This document shows positions 1 to 7,089 of a DNA stretch of 64,000 nt, one piece after another. Source of the DNA: Bacteroidaceae bacterium. Its GTDB lineage: Bacteria; Bacteroidota; Bacteroidia; Bacteroidales; Bacteroidaceae. The stretch spans positions 62,001 to 126,000 of the forward strand of contig JAGBTN010000005.1 in the NCBI GenBank assembly GCA_017631315.1, in the 5' to 3' direction. Positions within the stretch are counted from its first letter, which is position 1. Each line of letters begins with the position of its first letter. The notes beneath the pieces were generated by a model. It worked only from the letters and a program-made list of their open reading frames with translations, was not told where the DNA came from and ran no database searches. Made by a program: the position numbers and the translations under genes.

Positions 1-96
<96 letters not shown>

Positions 97-140
97 CTAT
101 TATATATTAAAAAAGTAGTTACTTACATTATTATTTTTTG

Positions 141-212
<72 letters not shown>

Positions 213-246
213 AACACCAAAAATGAATTTATCTTACTCCGAAGAG

Positions 247-319
247 AGCGGAAGACGGGGCTCAAACCCGCGACCCCCAGCTTGGAAGGCTAGTGCTCTA
301 TCAACTGAGCTACTTCCGC
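247..319 (-). tRNA. tRNA-Gly (anticodon TCC)
   Basis: The acceptor GCGGAAG pairs with CTTCCGC. The D-arm is GCTC...GAGC, the anticodon loop is CTTCCAA (anticodon TCC, reading GGA/GGG), and the T-loop is GTTTGAG-like. It lies between tRNA-Thr and tRNA-Tyr on the minus strand. Confidence 0.95.
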
Positions 320-337
320 ATATTCTGCAATAAGATG

Positions 338-420
338 TGGGTGGTGATGGATTCGAACCACCGAAGGCGAAAGCCAGCAGATTTACAGTCTGCCCCATTT
401 GGCCACTCTGGTAACCACCC
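338..420 (-). tRNA. tRNA-Tyr (anticodon GTA)
   Basis: The acceptor GGGTGGT pairs with ACCACCC. The anticodon loop is CTGTAAA (GTA), and there is a long variable arm (CTGGCTTTCGCC region), as expected for the class II bacterial tRNA-Tyr, giving about 83 nt. Confidence 0.95.
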
Positions 421-459
421 ATTCATTTTTTATTTTCACAAACCACTCTTGGTTTGTTG

Positions 460-533
460 AGCCTCTTGTCGGATTCGAACCAACGACCCCGAGATTACAA
501 ATCACGTGCTCTGGCCAACTGAGCTAAAGAGGC
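460..533 (-). tRNA. tRNA-Thr (anticodon TGT)
   Basis: The acceptor GCCTCTT pairs with AAGAGGC. The anticodon loop is TTTGTAA (TGT, reading ACA), with T-arm GTTGG-TTCGAAT-CCGAC. It is a second threonine isoacceptor in the same four-tRNA cluster and the first one downstream of hpf. Confidence 0.95.
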
Positions 534-621
534 GATTTACAGCCGAGTAAACATGCTAGCACGCTTAATCGGCTGCAAAATTACTAATTATTTCTGAACC
601 TGCAAAAAAAAACGCTATTTT

Positions 622-921
622 TTATCGATTTTTTTGCTTTTCTTTATATTTGGAAGCTTGCCGCAGCAAGGATTCCACTGTCTTGTCGATTGCTTCTTCA
701 AATGTGTTGCATGTTTCCTGAGCGAACAATTCTGTGCCTGGCAGTATAACTTTCAGGGCTGCTTCCTTGTTCATTGCGGTCTCAGGTTTTACAACCTTTA
801 ACGACACCTCTACCCTTCCTATTTCGTCATTAAACTTAGTGAGTTTGGAGATTTTCTTTTCAATGAATTGCTCCAACTTCTCCGTTGCCTCAAAGTGGAT
901 TGCCTGAATCTTGATTTCCAT
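622..921 (-). CDS. hpf: Ribosome hibernation promoting factor, short form (HPF/YfiA family)
   Basis: The 99-residue product starts MEIKIQAIHFEATEKLEQFI and has the beta-alpha-beta-beta-beta-alpha pattern of the ribosome-associated inhibitor family. It ends in a basic tail (RQASKYKEKQKNR). These proteins bind the 30S decoding centre in stationary phase and stabilise inactive ribosomes. The length matches the short HPF form, without the C-terminal dimerisation domain of long HPF. Its first 32 nt overlap the 3' end of the recombinase gene, so the two are translationally linked. The tRNA cluster lies about 90 nt downstream. Confidence 0.93.
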   Translation of the reverse strand: MEIKIQAIHFEATEKLEQFIEKKISKLTKFNDEIGRVEVSLKVVKPETAMNKEAALKVILPGTELFAQETCNTFEEAIDKTVESLLRQASKYKEKQKNR

Positions 922-1837
922 AGTTACCTCCTTTTTTGTATTTGGCTCGTGGATGAGCCTGGTTATACATTTCTTTCAGCTGATCGAAAGTAGTGTGTGT
1001 GTAGATTTCAGTTGTCGACAGACTCTCATGACCAAGCAGTTCCTTGACGGACTGCAAGTCGGCCTTACGATTTAGCATTGCCGTAGCAAATGAATGCCGA
1101 AGCACATGTGGGCTCTTGCGTTGTTGTGTGGTTACCATCGACAAGTATTTCTTGACTAGATTTCGAACCTTGACGGGATTTATCCGCTGGCCGGTTATTT
1201 CATCAAGGAAAAGACTTGTCTGCCCCAAAACTTTCTGCTGTGCAAATTTTTCACGTTCTGCAAGATAGTGTCGGAGGCTGTCTCCATACTCATCGCCGTA
1301 TGGTATGATGCGTTGCTTGTTTCGTTTTCCTGTTACTTTGAGTTGCATTTGATCCAAATCAATGTCTTTCTCATTCAAACTTACAAGTTCCGCCAACCTG
1401 ATGCCTGTCGAATAAAATGTCAGCAATATCATGCGGTCACGGATGCCCGTATAGTCTTCTGTGAAGAAGTCTCCATCAAAAAGCCGGTCCATTTCCGATT
1501 CACGAATATAGGATGGCAATTTCTTTTCTACCTTTGGCCCTGGAATGTTGTACGCAGGGTCTTTGGTAACAAGACCTCGACGCAGTAGGAACTTATAAAA
1601 GGAGCGTAATGAACTGAGACGGCGACGAACACTTGTTGCAACGTTGCCTCTTTCCATCATTTCCACAACCCACTGCCTGATAATATCGGCAGGCATTTCT
1701 GCCCAAGTAAGGTTATTGTCTGTTGCTTCATAGAACCGTTTGAACGCTTCCAAGTCGGCTTGATACATCTCGGTAGTTTTGTGAGAATAGTTTTTCTCGT
1801 ACCGAAGATAATCTATGAAGTCTTCAATCCAATTCAC
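890..1837 (-). CDS. xerC: Tyrosine recombinase, XerC/XerD-like
   Basis: This 315-residue integrase has an N-terminal SAM-like DNA-binding domain (about 1-90) and a C-terminal catalytic domain. The full active site is visible: Arg147 (STGIRLAE), Lys171, His244 and Arg247 (HVLRHSF), His270 (LLGHESL) and the nucleophile Tyr279 (TEIYTH). Xer-type enzymes resolve chromosome dimers at dif by strand exchange. The position between rpsU and hpf is conserved in Bacteroidales, so I read it as the housekeeping enzyme rather than a phage or transposon integrase. The exact paralogue name (xerC or xerD) is an inference. It overlaps hpf by 32 nt. Confidence 0.9.
   Translation of the reverse strand: MNWIEDFIDYLRYEKNYSHKTTEMYQADLEAFKRFYEATDNNLTWAEMPADIIRQWVVEMMERGNVATSVRRRLSSLRSFYKFLLRRGLVTKDPAYNIPGPKVEKKLPSYIRESEMDRLFDGDFFTEDYTGIRDRMILLTFYSTGIRLAELVSLNEKDIDLDQMQLKVTGKRNKQRIIPYGDEYGDSLRHYLAEREKFAQQKVLGQTSLFLDEITGQRINPVKVRNLVKKYLSMVTTQQRKSPHVLRHSFATAMLNRKADLQSVKELLGHESLSTTEIYTHTTFDQLKEMYNQAHPRAKYKKGGNYGNQDSGNPL
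927..932 (-). promoter_or_regulatory. Strong Shine-Dalgarno of hpf, inside the xerC coding region
   Basis: The minus strand reads AGGAGG five bases before the hpf ATG (921-919). A full Shine-Dalgarno is uncommon in Bacteroidetes. Its placement inside the xerC 3' end supports this ATG and allows hpf to be translated independently at a high rate. Confidence 0.7.
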
Positions 1838-1917
1838 ACTCTTCGCATGCTGATTTCATTGCGAAGGTAAATGTTTTTTTTGACAATCCAAAGACTTTTG
1901 TCAAAAATTAAGGACTT

Positions 1918-2109
1918 TTAATCTTCTACGCGACGGAGTTTCTGTACATAGACAGCACGCTCCATAGCAAGACGCTTCAGAACAGAAGGCTTATCGAACT
2001 GCTGACGAGCACGGAGTTCCTTTACGATACCGGTTCTCTCAAACTTACGCTTAAACTTCTTCAAAGCTCTCTCGATGTTCTCGCCTTCTTTTACGGGTAC
2101 TACAATCAT
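1918..2109 (-). CDS. rpsU: 30S ribosomal protein S21
   Basis: The start at 2109 gives 63 residues, MIVVPVKEGENIERALKKFK onward, the normal S21 length. The frame stays open upstream to 2196, but that extension would run over the promoter at 2167-2197, so it is not translated. S21 is a basic protein of the small-subunit platform needed for initiation. Here it heads the set rpsU, xerC, hpf, tRNAs, tuf on the minus strand. Confidence 0.95.
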   Translation of the reverse strand: MIVVPVKEGENIERALKKFKRKFERTGIVKELRARQQFDKPSVLKRLAMERAVYVQKLRRVED

Positions 2110-2166
2110 TGCTTCTTTTTTGTTGATTAAATTAGTTAATATGTTTATGCATCTAAAATTGCGGCG

Positions 2167-2197
2167 CAAAATTACATATACTTTTTGAAATAGCAAA
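2167..2197 (-). promoter_or_regulatory. Bacteroidetes-type promoter of rpsU
   Basis: On the minus strand TTTG (2197-2194) is followed after 19 bp by TAATTTTG (2174-2167). This is an exact match to the -33/-7 consensus of the Bacteroidetes primary sigma factor. The predicted start is about 50 nt before the rpsU ATG. Confidence 0.8.
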
Positions 2198-2286
2198 GCT
2201 TTTTGTGAAAAAAATACAACAAGTGGCGACTTACGACATTTGTTGTGCGTTTACGAGTAACTACGAAGGTGTTTTTATAAAACAAA

Positions 2287-2313
2287 CTAAGCCCACCGCA
2301 TGGGTGGGCTTAG
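2287..2313 (-). terminator. Intrinsic terminator downstream of mdh
   Basis: A perfect 11-bp inverted repeat, CTAAGCCCACC / GGTGGGCTTAG, has a 5-nt loop. On the minus strand it is followed by TTTGTTTTAT. It sits 43 nt after the mdh stop and separates mdh from rpsU. Confidence 0.88.
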
Positions 2314-2355
2314 AATTTCTCTCTGTATATAATATATTATAATGTACGCGCGAGA

Positions 2356-3348
2356 TTAGAGATTAGGATTCTCGTCCTTCCAGTTCTCTACAGGAGGAAT
2401 GATGCCGAGGCCGATGATTTCGTCGCGCATCTTCTGCAAGTGTTCGTAAGAAGCCTGAAGGGCTGCGAGTTCTTCGGCTGTGCCTTCGGGCATTGTAAAG
2501 CGCACGCCATCCTTATCGATTACGGTAGGCATTGCCATCATTACGTTCTTGAAGCCGCACTTGTCGCAGTTTACGTAGCAACCGGCAGGCCATGTGAAGG
2601 GTTCGCCACCCATTGCGCCTTCTATCATCTTCACTGCCTGATATGCGGGGCTCTGGAAAGAGGAACGACCGCGAAGCTTGATGATGTTGCTGCCGCCCTG
2701 AATAGTCATGTGCTTGATTTCTGCCCAGCGTTCTTCTGAGAGAGGAAGTTCTGCAAAGGGCTTGCCATCGATTTTCGCCTTAGAAGCGAACACTGCCATC
2801 TGCTCTCCGTGACCGCCGTATGTGTAAGCCTCTGTCACCTTGTCCTGCTGCACACCGAACTCCTGAGCCAGCTGCTGCTGCAAGCGAGTAGAGTCGAGAG
2901 CGGCCAACGAGGTGAGCTGATTGGGCTTCAAGCCAGAGTGGATGAGAGCTGTGAGCGCTGTTACGTCGGCAGGATTGAAGATAACGACTACGTGCTTCAC
3001 GTCGGGACAGTACTTCTTGATGTTCTCGCCGAACTCTGCTGCGATTTGGCAGTTGCCCTTGAGCAAGTCCTCACGTGTCATGCCGTCCTTGCGGGGAGCA
3101 CCACCGCTGGAGATGATGTACTTTGCGCCTGTGAAAGCCTCTTCCGGATTGACGGTATAAGAGAGATTTGCACCGGGGAATGCGCAGTGGCACATCTCGT
3201 CGTACACGCCATGCACACCTGGTTCGTAGATGTCATACAAGCAAATGTTGGGAGTAAGGCCAAGCATCAGGACGCTTTGAACCATGTTAGAACCGATCAT
3301 GCCACCGGCACCAACGATAACGAGTTTCTCGTCTGTCAGGAATTTCAT
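2356..3348 (-). CDS. mdh: Malate dehydrogenase (LDH/MDH superfamily, 330 residues)
   Basis: This NAD-dependent enzyme interconverts malate and oxaloacetate in the reductive branch of the TCA cycle that leads to succinate. Visible features are the Rossmann loop GAGGMIG near residues 13-19, the NAD-ribose Asp in LYDIYE, the mobile-loop arginine region (SGGAPRKDGMTRED), FNPADV, the substrate Arg in DSTRL, and the catalytic His180 in YGGHGEQM. At 330 residues it belongs to the longer form seen in Prevotella/Porphyromonas-type genomes rather than the ~313-residue Bacteroides type. It is a single-gene unit with its own promoter and terminator. Confidence 0.92.
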   Translation of the reverse strand: MKFLTDEKLVIVGAGGMIGSNMVQSVLMLGLTPNICLYDIYEPGVHGVYDEMCHCAFPGANLSYTVNPEEAFTGAKYIISSGGAPRKDGMTREDLLKGNCQIAAEFGENIKKYCPDVKHVVVIFNPADVTALTALIHSGLKPNQLTSLAALDSTRLQQQLAQEFGVQQDKVTEAYTYGGHGEQMAVFASKAKIDGKPFAELPLSEERWAEIKHMTIQGGSNIIKLRGRSSFQSPAYQAVKMIEGAMGGEPFTWPAGCYVNCDKCGFKNVMMAMPTVIDKDGVRFTMPEGTAEELAALQASYEHLQKMRDEIIGLGIIPPVENWKDENPNL

Positions 3349-3387
3349 GTTTTCTTATTATTTAAGTTTTATACATTATTCACACTG

Positions 3388-3418
3388 CAAAGATACTGTT
3401 TTTTCTTAATCCTACAAA
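3388..3418 (-). promoter_or_regulatory. Bacteroidetes-type promoter of mdh
   Basis: On the minus strand TTTG (3418-3415), a 19-bp spacer and TATCTTTG (3395-3388) match the consensus exactly. The leader to the mdh ATG is about 35 nt. Confidence 0.82.
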
Positions 3419-3578
3419 GTTTTCCGAAATTTTCTTTGCCTGTAGGGCTTTACTCGCCATGCTTCAGCAATCCCGACAAATGCTTTTCCAACGCACAAGT
3501 CACACCTTCAGCGTATCGGAGCAAATCGGCAACAAACATGAAAAACGCACCATATCACCACATTCCTTTGCATTTTTC

Positions 3579-3609
3579 TTGCACAATAGCAGATAACATT
3601 ATACTTTTG
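3579..3609 (+). promoter_or_regulatory. Bacteroidetes-type promoter of nagB
   Basis: TTG (3579-3581), a 20-bp spacer and TACTTTTG (3602-3609) fit the -33/-7 consensus. The leader before the ATG at 3667 is about 50 nt. Confidence 0.78.
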
Positions 3610-3666
3610 CATAACGAGAAACAGACAGATTCGCACATACGTAAAACCTAAAATCCACATAAAACC

Positions 3667-4458
3667 ATGAGAGTTATCATCGAACCTGATTACGAAAACA
3701 TGAGCCGTTGGGCAGCAGAGTATGTTGCTGCCAAAATCAATGCAGCAAACCCCACACCGCAAAAACCCTTCAAACTTGGATGCCCCACCGGCTCTTCTCC
3801 GCTTGGACTCTATAAACATCTGATAGAGATGCATAAGGCAGGCAAAGTGTCGTTCCAGAATGTCATCACATTCAACATGTTCGAATACGTAGGTCGGCCC
3901 GTAGACCAGCCCGAGAGTTACCTCTCCTTCATGTGGACAAACTTCTTCTCTCACATCGACATCAAGAAGGAGAACGTACACATCCTGAACGGCAACGCCC
4001 CCGACCTCATTGCAGAATGCGAACAATATGAGGCTGCCATCCAAGCCGCAGGTGGCATTGATCTCTTCATGGGCGGCATAGGTCCCGACGGACACATCGC
4101 TTTCAACGAACCTTTCAGTTCCCTGAAAAGCCGTACACGCATAAAGAGCCTGACCACCGACACCATCATTGCCAACAGCCGCTTCTTCGAAGGCGACGTC
4201 AACAAAGTGCCCAAGACTGCCCTGACCGTAGGTGTCGGCACCGTGATGGACGCCAAAGAAGTGCTCATCGTTGTCAATGGTCACAACAAGGCGCGTGCGC
4301 TGCAACATGCCATCGAAGGCTGCGTCAGCCAGGAATGGACCATCAGTGCCCTGCAGATGCACCCACACGCCATCATCGTCTGCGACGAAGCCGCCACCGA
4401 CGAACTGAAGCACGGCACCTACAAATACTTCAAAGACATCGAAAAAAATAATCTATAA
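3667..4458 (+). CDS. nagB: Glucosamine-6-phosphate deaminase homologue with catalytic Asp72 replaced by Phe
   Basis: The 263-residue product aligns without gaps with E. coli NagB as I recall it, through [24 protein letters not shown] and ANSRFF. NagB converts glucosamine-6-phosphate to fructose-6-phosphate and ammonia. Asp141, His143 and Glu148 are present ([10 protein letters not shown]), as are the allosteric-site residues Ser151, Ser152, Arg158 and Lys160. However, residue 72, the catalytic Asp of the NMDEYVG motif, is Phe here (FNMFEYVG, codon TTC). The usual GLPKEHPESYYSF is also altered to [13 protein letters not shown]. The change needs at least two base substitutions, so a simple read error is unlikely. 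The protein may be inactive, regulatory, or act on another substrate. A GlsB-like gene follows after 24 nt. Confidence 0.88.
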   Translation: MRVIIEPDYENMSRWAAEYVAAKINAANPTPQKPFKLGCPTGSSPLGLYKHLIEMHKAGKVSFQNVITFNMFEYVGRPVDQPESYLSFMWTNFFSHIDIKKENVHILNGNAPDLIAECEQYEAAIQAAGGIDLFMGGIGPDGHIAFNEPFSSLKSRTRIKSLTTDTIIANSRFFEGDVNKVPKTALTVGVGTVMDAKEVLIVVNGHNKARALQHAIEGCVSQEWTISALQMHPHAIIVCDEAATDELKHGTYKYFKDIEKNNL

Positions 4459-4482
4459 ACAGTTACACAAACCTATAATCGT

Positions 4483-4725
4483 ATGTTAACATTCATCATC
4501 GGAATCATTACCGGCGCACTGGCCGGCTTTATTGCAAGCAAATTACAAAGTGGCTCAGGCAGAGGTTTTCTTGTCAACCTCATTCTTGGCATCCTCGGCA
4601 GCGTTGTAGGCGGCTGGTTGTTCAGCCTGATAGGTTTAGAGGCTACCGGCCTGATAGGCACGCTGGTCTGCTCCGTAATTGGCGCACTCATCGTACTTTG
4701 GCTGGTGTCTAAAATCAAAAATTAA
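4483..4725 (+). CDS. GlsB/YeaQ/YmgE family (transglycosylase-associated) membrane protein
   Basis: The 80-residue product has three hydrophobic glycine-rich helices (about 2-20, 31-50 and 55-76) with GxxxG-type spacing. It starts MLTFIIGIITGALAGFIASK and matches the small 'transglycosylase-associated' inner-membrane family. Members are often induced by acid or envelope stress, but the biochemical role is unknown. It begins 24 nt after nagB with no terminator between them, so it is probably co-transcribed. A strong terminator follows. Confidence 0.85.
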   Translation: MLTFIIGIITGALAGFIASKLQSGSGRGFLVNLILGILGSVVGGWLFSLIGLEATGLIGTLVCSVIGALIVLWLVSKIKN

Positions 4726-4820
4726 GCACCCACCTATGTCGGCTTCTTCGCAAGAAGAGACCAACATTCAGGATCCATTTTGGAGTTAAGTGCATCGCAA
4801 ATTAACTATTCCATATAAGA

Positions 4821-4857
4821 AATGAACCCGGCATTACACCGAGTTCATTTCTTTTTT
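4821..4857 (+). terminator. Intrinsic terminator after the nagB / GlsB-like unit
   Basis: The stem AATGAAC / GTTCATT with a 15-nt loop is followed by TTCTTTTTT. It lies 95 nt after the GlsB-like stop and just before 22-bp array A. Confidence 0.75.
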
Positions 4858-4877
4858 ATCTAACCCAAATTTGACGA

Positions 4878-4965
4878 CTGCAGAGAAGTTTGCCATTTAC
4901 TGCAGAGAAGTTGGGCAAGTTCACGTGTGAAGTTTGCCGGAAGGACTGCAGGGCTTGGAACGGCA
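4878..4965. repeat. 22-bp-periodic palindromic array A (CTGCAG/CACGTG type, 4 units)
   Basis: Unit cores begin at 4878 (CTGCAGAG), 4900 (CTGCAGAG), 4922 (CACGTGTG) and 4944 (GACTGCAG), each exactly 22 bp apart. The 14-bp spacers have the form AAGTT, a TGCC/GGGC centre, then A/T-rich or AAGTT sequence. The last unit and its tail (GGACTGCAGGGCT, later CGG, then CAC) recur in array B at 12600-12625. The array sits between two converging 3' ends. Confidence 0.85.
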
Positions 4966-4976
4966 CACATTGCAAC

Positions 4977-5657
4977 TTACTTCTGCACACGAACGGGGCG
5001 AACGCTAACGCCGGAGCAGCGCAAGTAGTGGCCCGCGCGGATATCGCTGGAATAGAAGCACAGGTCGTAAGCGCCGCTGCTGTTGCTCGTATAGAGCGAA
5101 CGCGACCAATAGTAGCCGAGGCTACCTGCATAGCTGAGGCTCGTATAGGCGCGATCACCTGCAGCCGGCAAAAAGATACTGTTGCCATTGCTCTTGCTGG
5201 TTATCTTCCTGCCATATTTGCCATTCATTGTTGTCCATGTTGTGGTTGTGTAACTGCTATTGTAGAGTTCTTCGAACTGTTCCTCGCTCGGCATCTGCCA
5301 ACCGCTGCCCCAGTTCACTGTGGCAGCATCGTCTGATGGTTCGAGTTCGGTCTTGTCGTCAACTATGCCGTAATCACTATTTTTGCAGTACTTCGTCATT
5401 ATTTCTTCTGGACTTTTTAAATACTTGTATGTACTCCAACTGTAATCATTCTTGGGTTCTGTTTCGCCCCAGGCAAAGTAATCACCATATTCTTCAGGAC
5501 TTGACGCACCTACATTACACGTTGCCCACAAAGTTCCACTTGGCAAACCGAGGTCAACATAATCATGGTCTTCCTTTGAACAACTGCAGAAGACACTACT
5601 ACCAATAAGGCAAGTTGCCAAGAGCAGTATAAATGAGAAGAGACTTTTTGCTTTCAT
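4977..5657 (-). CDS. Lipoprotein with FISUMP-like (Fibrobacter major paralogous) domain
   Basis: The 226-residue product has a hydrophobic signal peptide and Cys residues at VFCSCSK that suit a lipoprotein signal, so it is probably surface anchored. The mature part opens YVDLGLPSGTLWATCNVGA and carries YFAWGETEPK, GWQMPSEEQFEELY, FLPAAGDR and YYWSRS, ending in SVRPVR. This is the signature of the Fibrobacter-succinogenes-major-paralogous-domain type, common in Bacteroidetes surface proteins and distantly lectin-like. The ligand is unknown. It has its own promoter, so it is monocistronic. Confidence 0.8.
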   Translation of the reverse strand: MKAKSLFSFILLLATCLIGSSVFCSCSKEDHDYVDLGLPSGTLWATCNVGASSPEEYGDYFAWGETEPKNDYSWSTYKYLKSPEEIMTKYCKNSDYGIVDDKTELEPSDDAATVNWGSGWQMPSEEQFEELYNSSYTTTTWTTMNGKYGRKITSKSNGNSIFLPAAGDRAYTSLSYAGSLGYYWSRSLYTSNSSGAYDLCFYSSDIRAGHYLRCSGVSVRPVRVQK

Positions 5658-5724
5658 AAGTTTATTTATTGGGTGATTTGTGCCCCAATGATAATGGGGC
5701 GGTTCAATAATTAATATCTCTCGA

Positions 5725-5755
5725 CAAAGTTACTTCATTTTATTGAAACCACAAA
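5725..5755 (-). promoter_or_regulatory. Bacteroidetes-type promoter of the FISUMP-like lipoprotein gene
   Basis: On the minus strand TTTG (5755-5752), 19 bp, then TAACTTTG (5732-5725), an exact match. The ~60-nt leader contains a short GC-rich hairpin (GCCCCA / TGGGGC, 5682-5700) some 25 nt before the start codon. The hairpin could affect translation. Confidence 0.8.
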
Positions 5756-5849
5756 TAATCAACACCCACATTTGACCCTATCTCAGATATTTATCCGTAC
5801 AAACAGGAAATATACACCGAAAGATTTAGGTCTGTACATGGATTTTATA

Positions 5850-5857
5850 TAATTTTG
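5850..5857 (+). promoter_or_regulatory. -7 element of the DUF3667 gene promoter
   Basis: TAATTTTG matches TAnnTTTG. No good -33 TTTG is present at the right distance (TTTAGG near 5825-5830 is the nearest). Transcription from here would leave a leader of only about 12 nt before the ATG at 5876. Confidence 0.5.
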
Positions 5858-5875
5858 CAGAAATAATGACTCAAA

Positions 5876-7006
5876 ATGGAAGAACAATCAACAGTAGATT
5901 CACAAAAGAAAGACGCTGCTCCCTACAAACAATGCCTGAACTGCGGAACAGATTTACAAGGCACATACTGCCATAAGTGCGGACAACAAGCATCGAATCC
6001 TACCCCCAAAGTATGGGAGTTCATTCTCGAATACCTGAACAATGCCTTTATCTGGGACACCAAATGCATCATAACGATTTGGCAACTCATCCGCCGGCCG
6101 GGACATCTGACCAACGCGTTCAACGCCGGCAAATTCGTAGCCTACGAACACCCCTTGAAGCTGAACATGTTCTTCCTCTTTGTGTTCGTCACACTTTTCC
6201 TGCTTTTCTCCGATATCCACAAAGCAGGCGAATCGTTCTCCTCTCTCACAAAGAACGAATTGGTTCGCCCGTATTTGTCTCTCAGCATTGTCACAGAAGA
6301 CCCTGATTATTCACTAAAAATGGAACGGTCAGAAAGAGACACCGTGCTATTGGCACTGCCTCTGGAGTATGCAAAAGAATTCCCGAAAATTGTACACGTC
6401 GTCAGCGAAAAGACTAATCATAACGGAGAAAAGCTGGACACCCTGGTTGCATCTATCCCCAAAATCTTGATTCAAGACAAGATACTGACATCTAATGGAT
6501 CGGAAGTTTATGCCTTCTCAAACACAAACGACCTTGTCGACCAATCGATAATGTTGGAAATTCTGGCCAGATTAGGGAAGAAATTGCTGGAGATTTTGAC
6601 ACAGTACTTCCCACTCATCTTCCTTTTGACGTCGCCTCTATTGGCCTTCGCGGTAAAGTTATTGCATCGGAAACGCAAAAAGCCGACCATCTCCTTCTTC
6701 ATATTTGCCTTGCACTATACGGCATTTATCGAACTGATGCTGTTGTTGGTCTATTTGCTCTATCTCACCATACATCCAAGTTTTGATGTGTTGGAGTGGA
6801 TAATGATACTGTCGTCATGTGTCTATCTGACCATCGCTGTCAAAAATGTATACAACAACCATTCGTGGACAAAATCAATCATGAAGGCCTTTTTCATTAG
6901 TCTTGTTTATCTATTGATATGCCTTATGGCTTTCCTCGTCATATTCGTCATTGCCATATTTGCTATTGCCCTGCAAACAGACCCCGATGCTATTTTAGTT
7001 GCTTGA
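5876..7006 (+). CDS. DUF3667 family membrane protein with N-terminal zinc ribbon
   Basis: In this 376-residue product, residues about 21-42 form a CxxC...CxxC zinc ribbon (CLNCGTDLQGTYCHKCGQ). This is followed by the DUF3667 hallmark region (WELI/RRPGHLTNAFNAGK, YEHPLKLNMFFLF). Membrane segments are visible near 103-118, 245-262, 275-298, 310-325 and 340-368. Between them lies an external or internal loop of about 110 residues. Many Bacteroidetes encode this family; its function is unknown. The secreted ADP-ribosylglycohydrolase-like gene follows after 83 nt on the same strand and may be co-transcribed. Confidence 0.8.
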   Translation: MEEQSTVDSQKKDAAPYKQCLNCGTDLQGTYCHKCGQQASNPTPKVWEFILEYLNNAFIWDTKCIITIWQLIRRPGHLTNAFNAGKFVAYEHPLKLNMFFLFVFVTLFLLFSDIHKAGESFSSLTKNELVRPYLSLSIVTEDPDYSLKMERSERDTVLLALPLEYAKEFPKIVHVVSEKTNHNGEKLDTLVASIPKILIQDKILTSNGSEVYAFSNTNDLVDQSIMLEILARLGKKLLEILTQYFPLIFLLTSPLLAFAVKLLHRKRKKPTISFFIFALHYTAFIELMLLLVYLLYLTIHPSFDVLEWIMILSSCVYLTIAVKNVYNNHSWTKSIMKAFFISLVYLLICLMAFLVIFVIAIFAIALQTDPDAILVA

Positions 7007-7089
7007 TGCAGTTGCTCTACCGCAACTCACACATTCCACGAAGAACTCTATTCACACTATCACAATACTACAATAAAACTTCTTCTGCT

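Larger units (their letters stand above)
3349..3666. other. Divergent intergenic region mdh / nagB
   Basis: This 318-bp spacer holds the mdh promoter (3388-3418, minus) and the nagB promoter (3579-3609, plus). Between them, 3420-3575, I see no gene, tRNA or repeat array. The middle could carry regulator sites, but none is recognisable. Confidence 0.6.

Noticed and set aside
890-1837. The tyrosine recombinase as a mobile-element integrase for the McrBC region
   Set aside because: It sits in a conserved housekeeping block with rpsU and hpf, about 7 kb from mcrBC, with several conserved genes between.
2110-2196. N-terminal extension of S21 to 2196
   Set aside because: It would cover the consensus promoter at 2167-2197 and gives a length unlike any S21.
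3876-3890. The NagB Phe72 codon as a sequencing error
   Set aside because: Asp codons (GAC/GAT) differ from TTC at two or more positions, and the following segment is also changed. A simple error does not explain it, although reads should confirm it.
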